Assembly (NCBI GenBank): GCA_026874595.1 | Contig: CM049308.1 | Coordinates: 34,840,027-34,904,026, forward strand | Source of the DNA: Sipunculus nudus | Taxonomy: Eukaryota > Annelida > Sipuncula > Golfingiida > Sipunculidae | Length of the DNA: 64,000 nucleotides | Direction of reading: 5' to 3' | Part shown: positions 62,174-64,000 of the stretch, piece after piece | Numbering within the stretch: the first letter of the stretch is position 1 | How the letters are laid out: every line of letters begins with the position of its first letter | Translations under genes and position numbers: made by a program | Notes under the pieces: model-generated | The model's input: the letters and a program-made list of their open reading frames with translations, nothing else | Database searches by the model: none | What the model was told of the DNA's origin: nothing

Positions 62174-62357
62174 GGAAGTGACTGAATAACGGAATGATGT
62201 GTTCAGGCTAGAGCCTAGATGATACAAATACACGGTACAACACTCGGTCTATATTTGTGCATCTGCAGTGACGTAAGATGATGGGACGGCATATATAGAT
62301 GCAGCTAAAAATGGTCGGAGCAAAGACCTGTAGTCCCGTGTAAAAGATACAGTCAAA

Positions 62358-63563
62358 ATGTTAAGGAACAGACTGCTGCGTTGGTGTGGTCGGAAGGCCT
62401 GCAGCAGACCCGTATCCCTCGTCGTCATTTTTATCGTGCTGCTGTTCTTATTGGACGCTAAGTTATCCATGGATGAGGCCAAACCACGGCCGAACCTGCA
62501 GCTCAGCAGAAAACCACGTGCGCTGCCCAACCTAGACGAGTATAAAACAATTTTACTGTGGACGTCGTTGTATCGAATGAAAAACTGGTGGCAGGAAGGG
62601 ACAGAGGGATTTATGAGCTGTCCTGAGAAGAGATGTTTCGTCACCAGTGATCGGGCACTCTTACAGCAAAGCCATGCATTGGTGGTGCACCCGTATGACC
62701 TCAGACTCCCAGGGGCGCTGGATCTTCCTTCTTCCAAGCCAGAGGGACAAACCTGGATCTTCCGGACACAGGAATCTCCGGTCCATATCTACCTTGGGCA
62801 GAAAAACTACACTGATTTACGAGTGCTGGATGGCATGTTCGATTTGGTCATGACATACAAACAGAATGCGGATATTTCAGATGTGTATGGTTGGTACAGG
62901 AGCAAGGTTGGCCTTCACGACGACCTACCCGTTGACCATATTGAGCATAGATCAAAGTTAGCAGTGTGGTTTGCAACAAACTGTAATTTGTCAGAGAGTT
63001 CCACAGTAAGAATGAGCCTAATCCAAAGGCTTCAAAAATACATTCCTGTAGATATCTACGGGAAGTGCGGAAACAAGGATCCGTGCGAAGCGTATCTCAC
63101 AAAGCCTGCTCTATGGTGGACGTGCGCAAGGACGCTAAAGAGAAAATATAAATTCTACCTTGCATTCGAAAATTCTAGATGCAAAGATTATATCACGGAA
63201 AAATTTTGGTGGGCGCTGTATCACGGTATTGTACCTGTAGTCGTGGGTCCAGATTTCAGTAACTACGAATCTGTAGCTCCTCCTAATTCTTTTATTCATG
63301 TTGATGAGTTCTCTAATGTCAAAGAACTTGCAAGATACCTGTATAACTTGGATAAAAACCCAGCGGATTATAGCAAATTCTTTGAGTGGCGTAAAACATA
63401 TGAAATTATGATCGGTCCACCGGTACAGCCATGGTGCATGCTATGTGAGTTATTACATCGTAATAAGTCACTAGCTAACAGAAAACTGATTTTGTCCGAA
63501 TATTTTGACAAACACCAAGACTGCCAAAGTGAGTATTCTAGTCATGGTCTATCAGAACACTGA
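62358..63563 (+). CDS. Alpha-1,3-fucosyltransferase (GT10), single exon, copy 2
   Basis: The 401-aa product is a type II membrane protein with a basic N-terminus and an anchor at about residues 18-34. GT10 motifs are WFATNC (204-209), DIYGKCG (232-238), KYKFYLAFEN (263-272), DYITEKFW (277-284), VPVVVG (292-297), SFIHVDEF (311-318) and CMLC (360-363). It aligns along nearly its whole length with the copy at 49520-50722, sharing motif spacing and the unusual segments YGWYR and YEIMIGP, so the two are tandem paralogues. Like the other copy it is intronless and intact. It should fucosylate glycans from GDP-fucose in the Golgi; the acceptor is unknown. Confidence 0.92.
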   Translation: MLRNRLLRWCGRKACSRPVSLVVIFIVLLFLLDAKLSMDEAKPRPNLQLSRKPRALPNLDEYKTILLWTSLYRMKNWWQEGTEGFMSCPEKRCFVTSDRALLQQSHALVVHPYDLRLPGALDLPSSKPEGQTWIFRTQESPVHIYLGQKNYTDLRVLDGMFDLVMTYKQNADISDVYGWYRSKVGLHDDLPVDHIEHRSKLAVWFATNCNLSESSTVRMSLIQRLQKYIPVDIYGKCGNKDPCEAYLTKPALWWTCARTLKRKYKFYLAFENSRCKDYITEKFWWALYHGIVPVVVGPDFSNYESVAPPNSFIHVDEFSNVKELARYLYNLDKNPADYSKFFEWRKTYEIMIGPPVQPWCMLCELLHRNKSLANRKLILSEYFDKHQDCQSEYSSHGLSEH

Positions 63564-64000
63564 CTGCTGATTTCATAAAATTGTTGCCTGTGATTTATGT
63601 CTCTATATTATAATTATTTATTGCCGTGGGTTGATATTAAAACGTATACCAATGTAACGATGAGCAGATTTCTGTGTATTAAAGTGAAAAGCAGGAATAT
63701 TTCATTCAGAATAAGATGTTATCGGGATATGGTCACTAACCCTGATTAGCAGATAGCTGTAAACGACATAATAGCAAACCGTACTTTAGGCATGCAGAAT
63801 TGACGAGAATCGGTTGAGTACAGCCGTTAAATATCATACAAGGCAGAAAGCAAGACCTCTGTAGCATAACAATGATTGATCTACAATCACCAATAGTGAG
63901 TTCTAAGCATTTTCTTGCTTATTCTTGCTTCACCCAAACGTATTTTATTATGATTTTACGAGATTTTGACTGTGTGTGAATGCTTATCAAATGCTACCCC
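63564..64000. other. 3' flank of the second fucosyltransferase
   Basis: Variant polyadenylation signals ATTAAA occur at 63636-63641 and near 63677. Nothing else was recognised up to the window end. Confidence 0.4.

Overview
This is animal nuclear DNA, most likely from a marine lophotrochozoan and probably a mollusc. That guess rests on AT-rich sequence, spliced genes with GT-AG introns up to about 7 kb, many families of short interspersed and tandem repeats, a Ty3/gypsy retrotransposon with copia-like gene order, and paired intronless GT10 fucosyltransferase genes. No bacterial operons, CRISPR arrays or phage genes were seen. The species cannot be fixed by reading alone.

Layout. At 255-334 (minus) there is a candidate first coding exon of a gene that runs off the left edge. 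A 6.9 kb LTR retrotransposon on the minus strand fills 453-7374. It has nearly identical 1.2 kb LTRs, a tRNA primer site and a polypurine tract, but its gag is frame-broken and the reverse transcriptase core is missing; integrase lies before RNase H. From 7375 to 15500 the DNA is mostly non-coding, with a possible CRE/TATA promoter near 9313-9353 and a cluster of hairpins near 11650-11755. From 15501 to 29608 (+) lies a CCDC85-family coiled-coil gene that I could assemble from six coding exons (347 codons), with candidate alternative 3' exons at 30005 and 31468. Its first intron holds a 2.2 kb array of a 35-bp unit that looks like a splice acceptor plus donor. The 6.8 kb intron before its last exon is packed with repeats. 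From 33 to 37 kb are foldback, SINE-like, minisatellite and microsatellite sequences.

From 38449 to 45232 (+) lies a complete four-exon MOGAT2/DGAT2-family acyltransferase (341 aa) with the HPHG motif, and a decayed copy of its exon 2 sits in its second intron. From 49520 to 50722 and from 62358 to 63563 (+) lie two single-exon type II membrane alpha-1,3-fucosyltransferase paralogues. Between them is a single-exon RING plus TRAF-type zinc-finger E3 ligase gene (56344-57297) with a C-terminal region I do not recognise, and a 3.2 kb block in which two 0.7 kb LTR-like direct repeats flank a 32-bp minisatellite.

The host genes do not form a pathway. CCDC85 is a cell-junction scaffold family, MOGAT2/DGAT2 makes glycerolipids in the ER, the fucosyltransferases act on glycans in the Golgi, and the RING protein is a cytosolic ubiquitin ligase. 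The most notable points are the gene order and RT loss in an otherwise young retrotransposon, the splice-site-like minisatellite, the alternative C-terminal exons of CCDC85, the fossil MOGAT exon and the unassigned C-terminal region of the RING protein. All comparisons were made by eye. Family assignments come from recognised motifs, not database searches.
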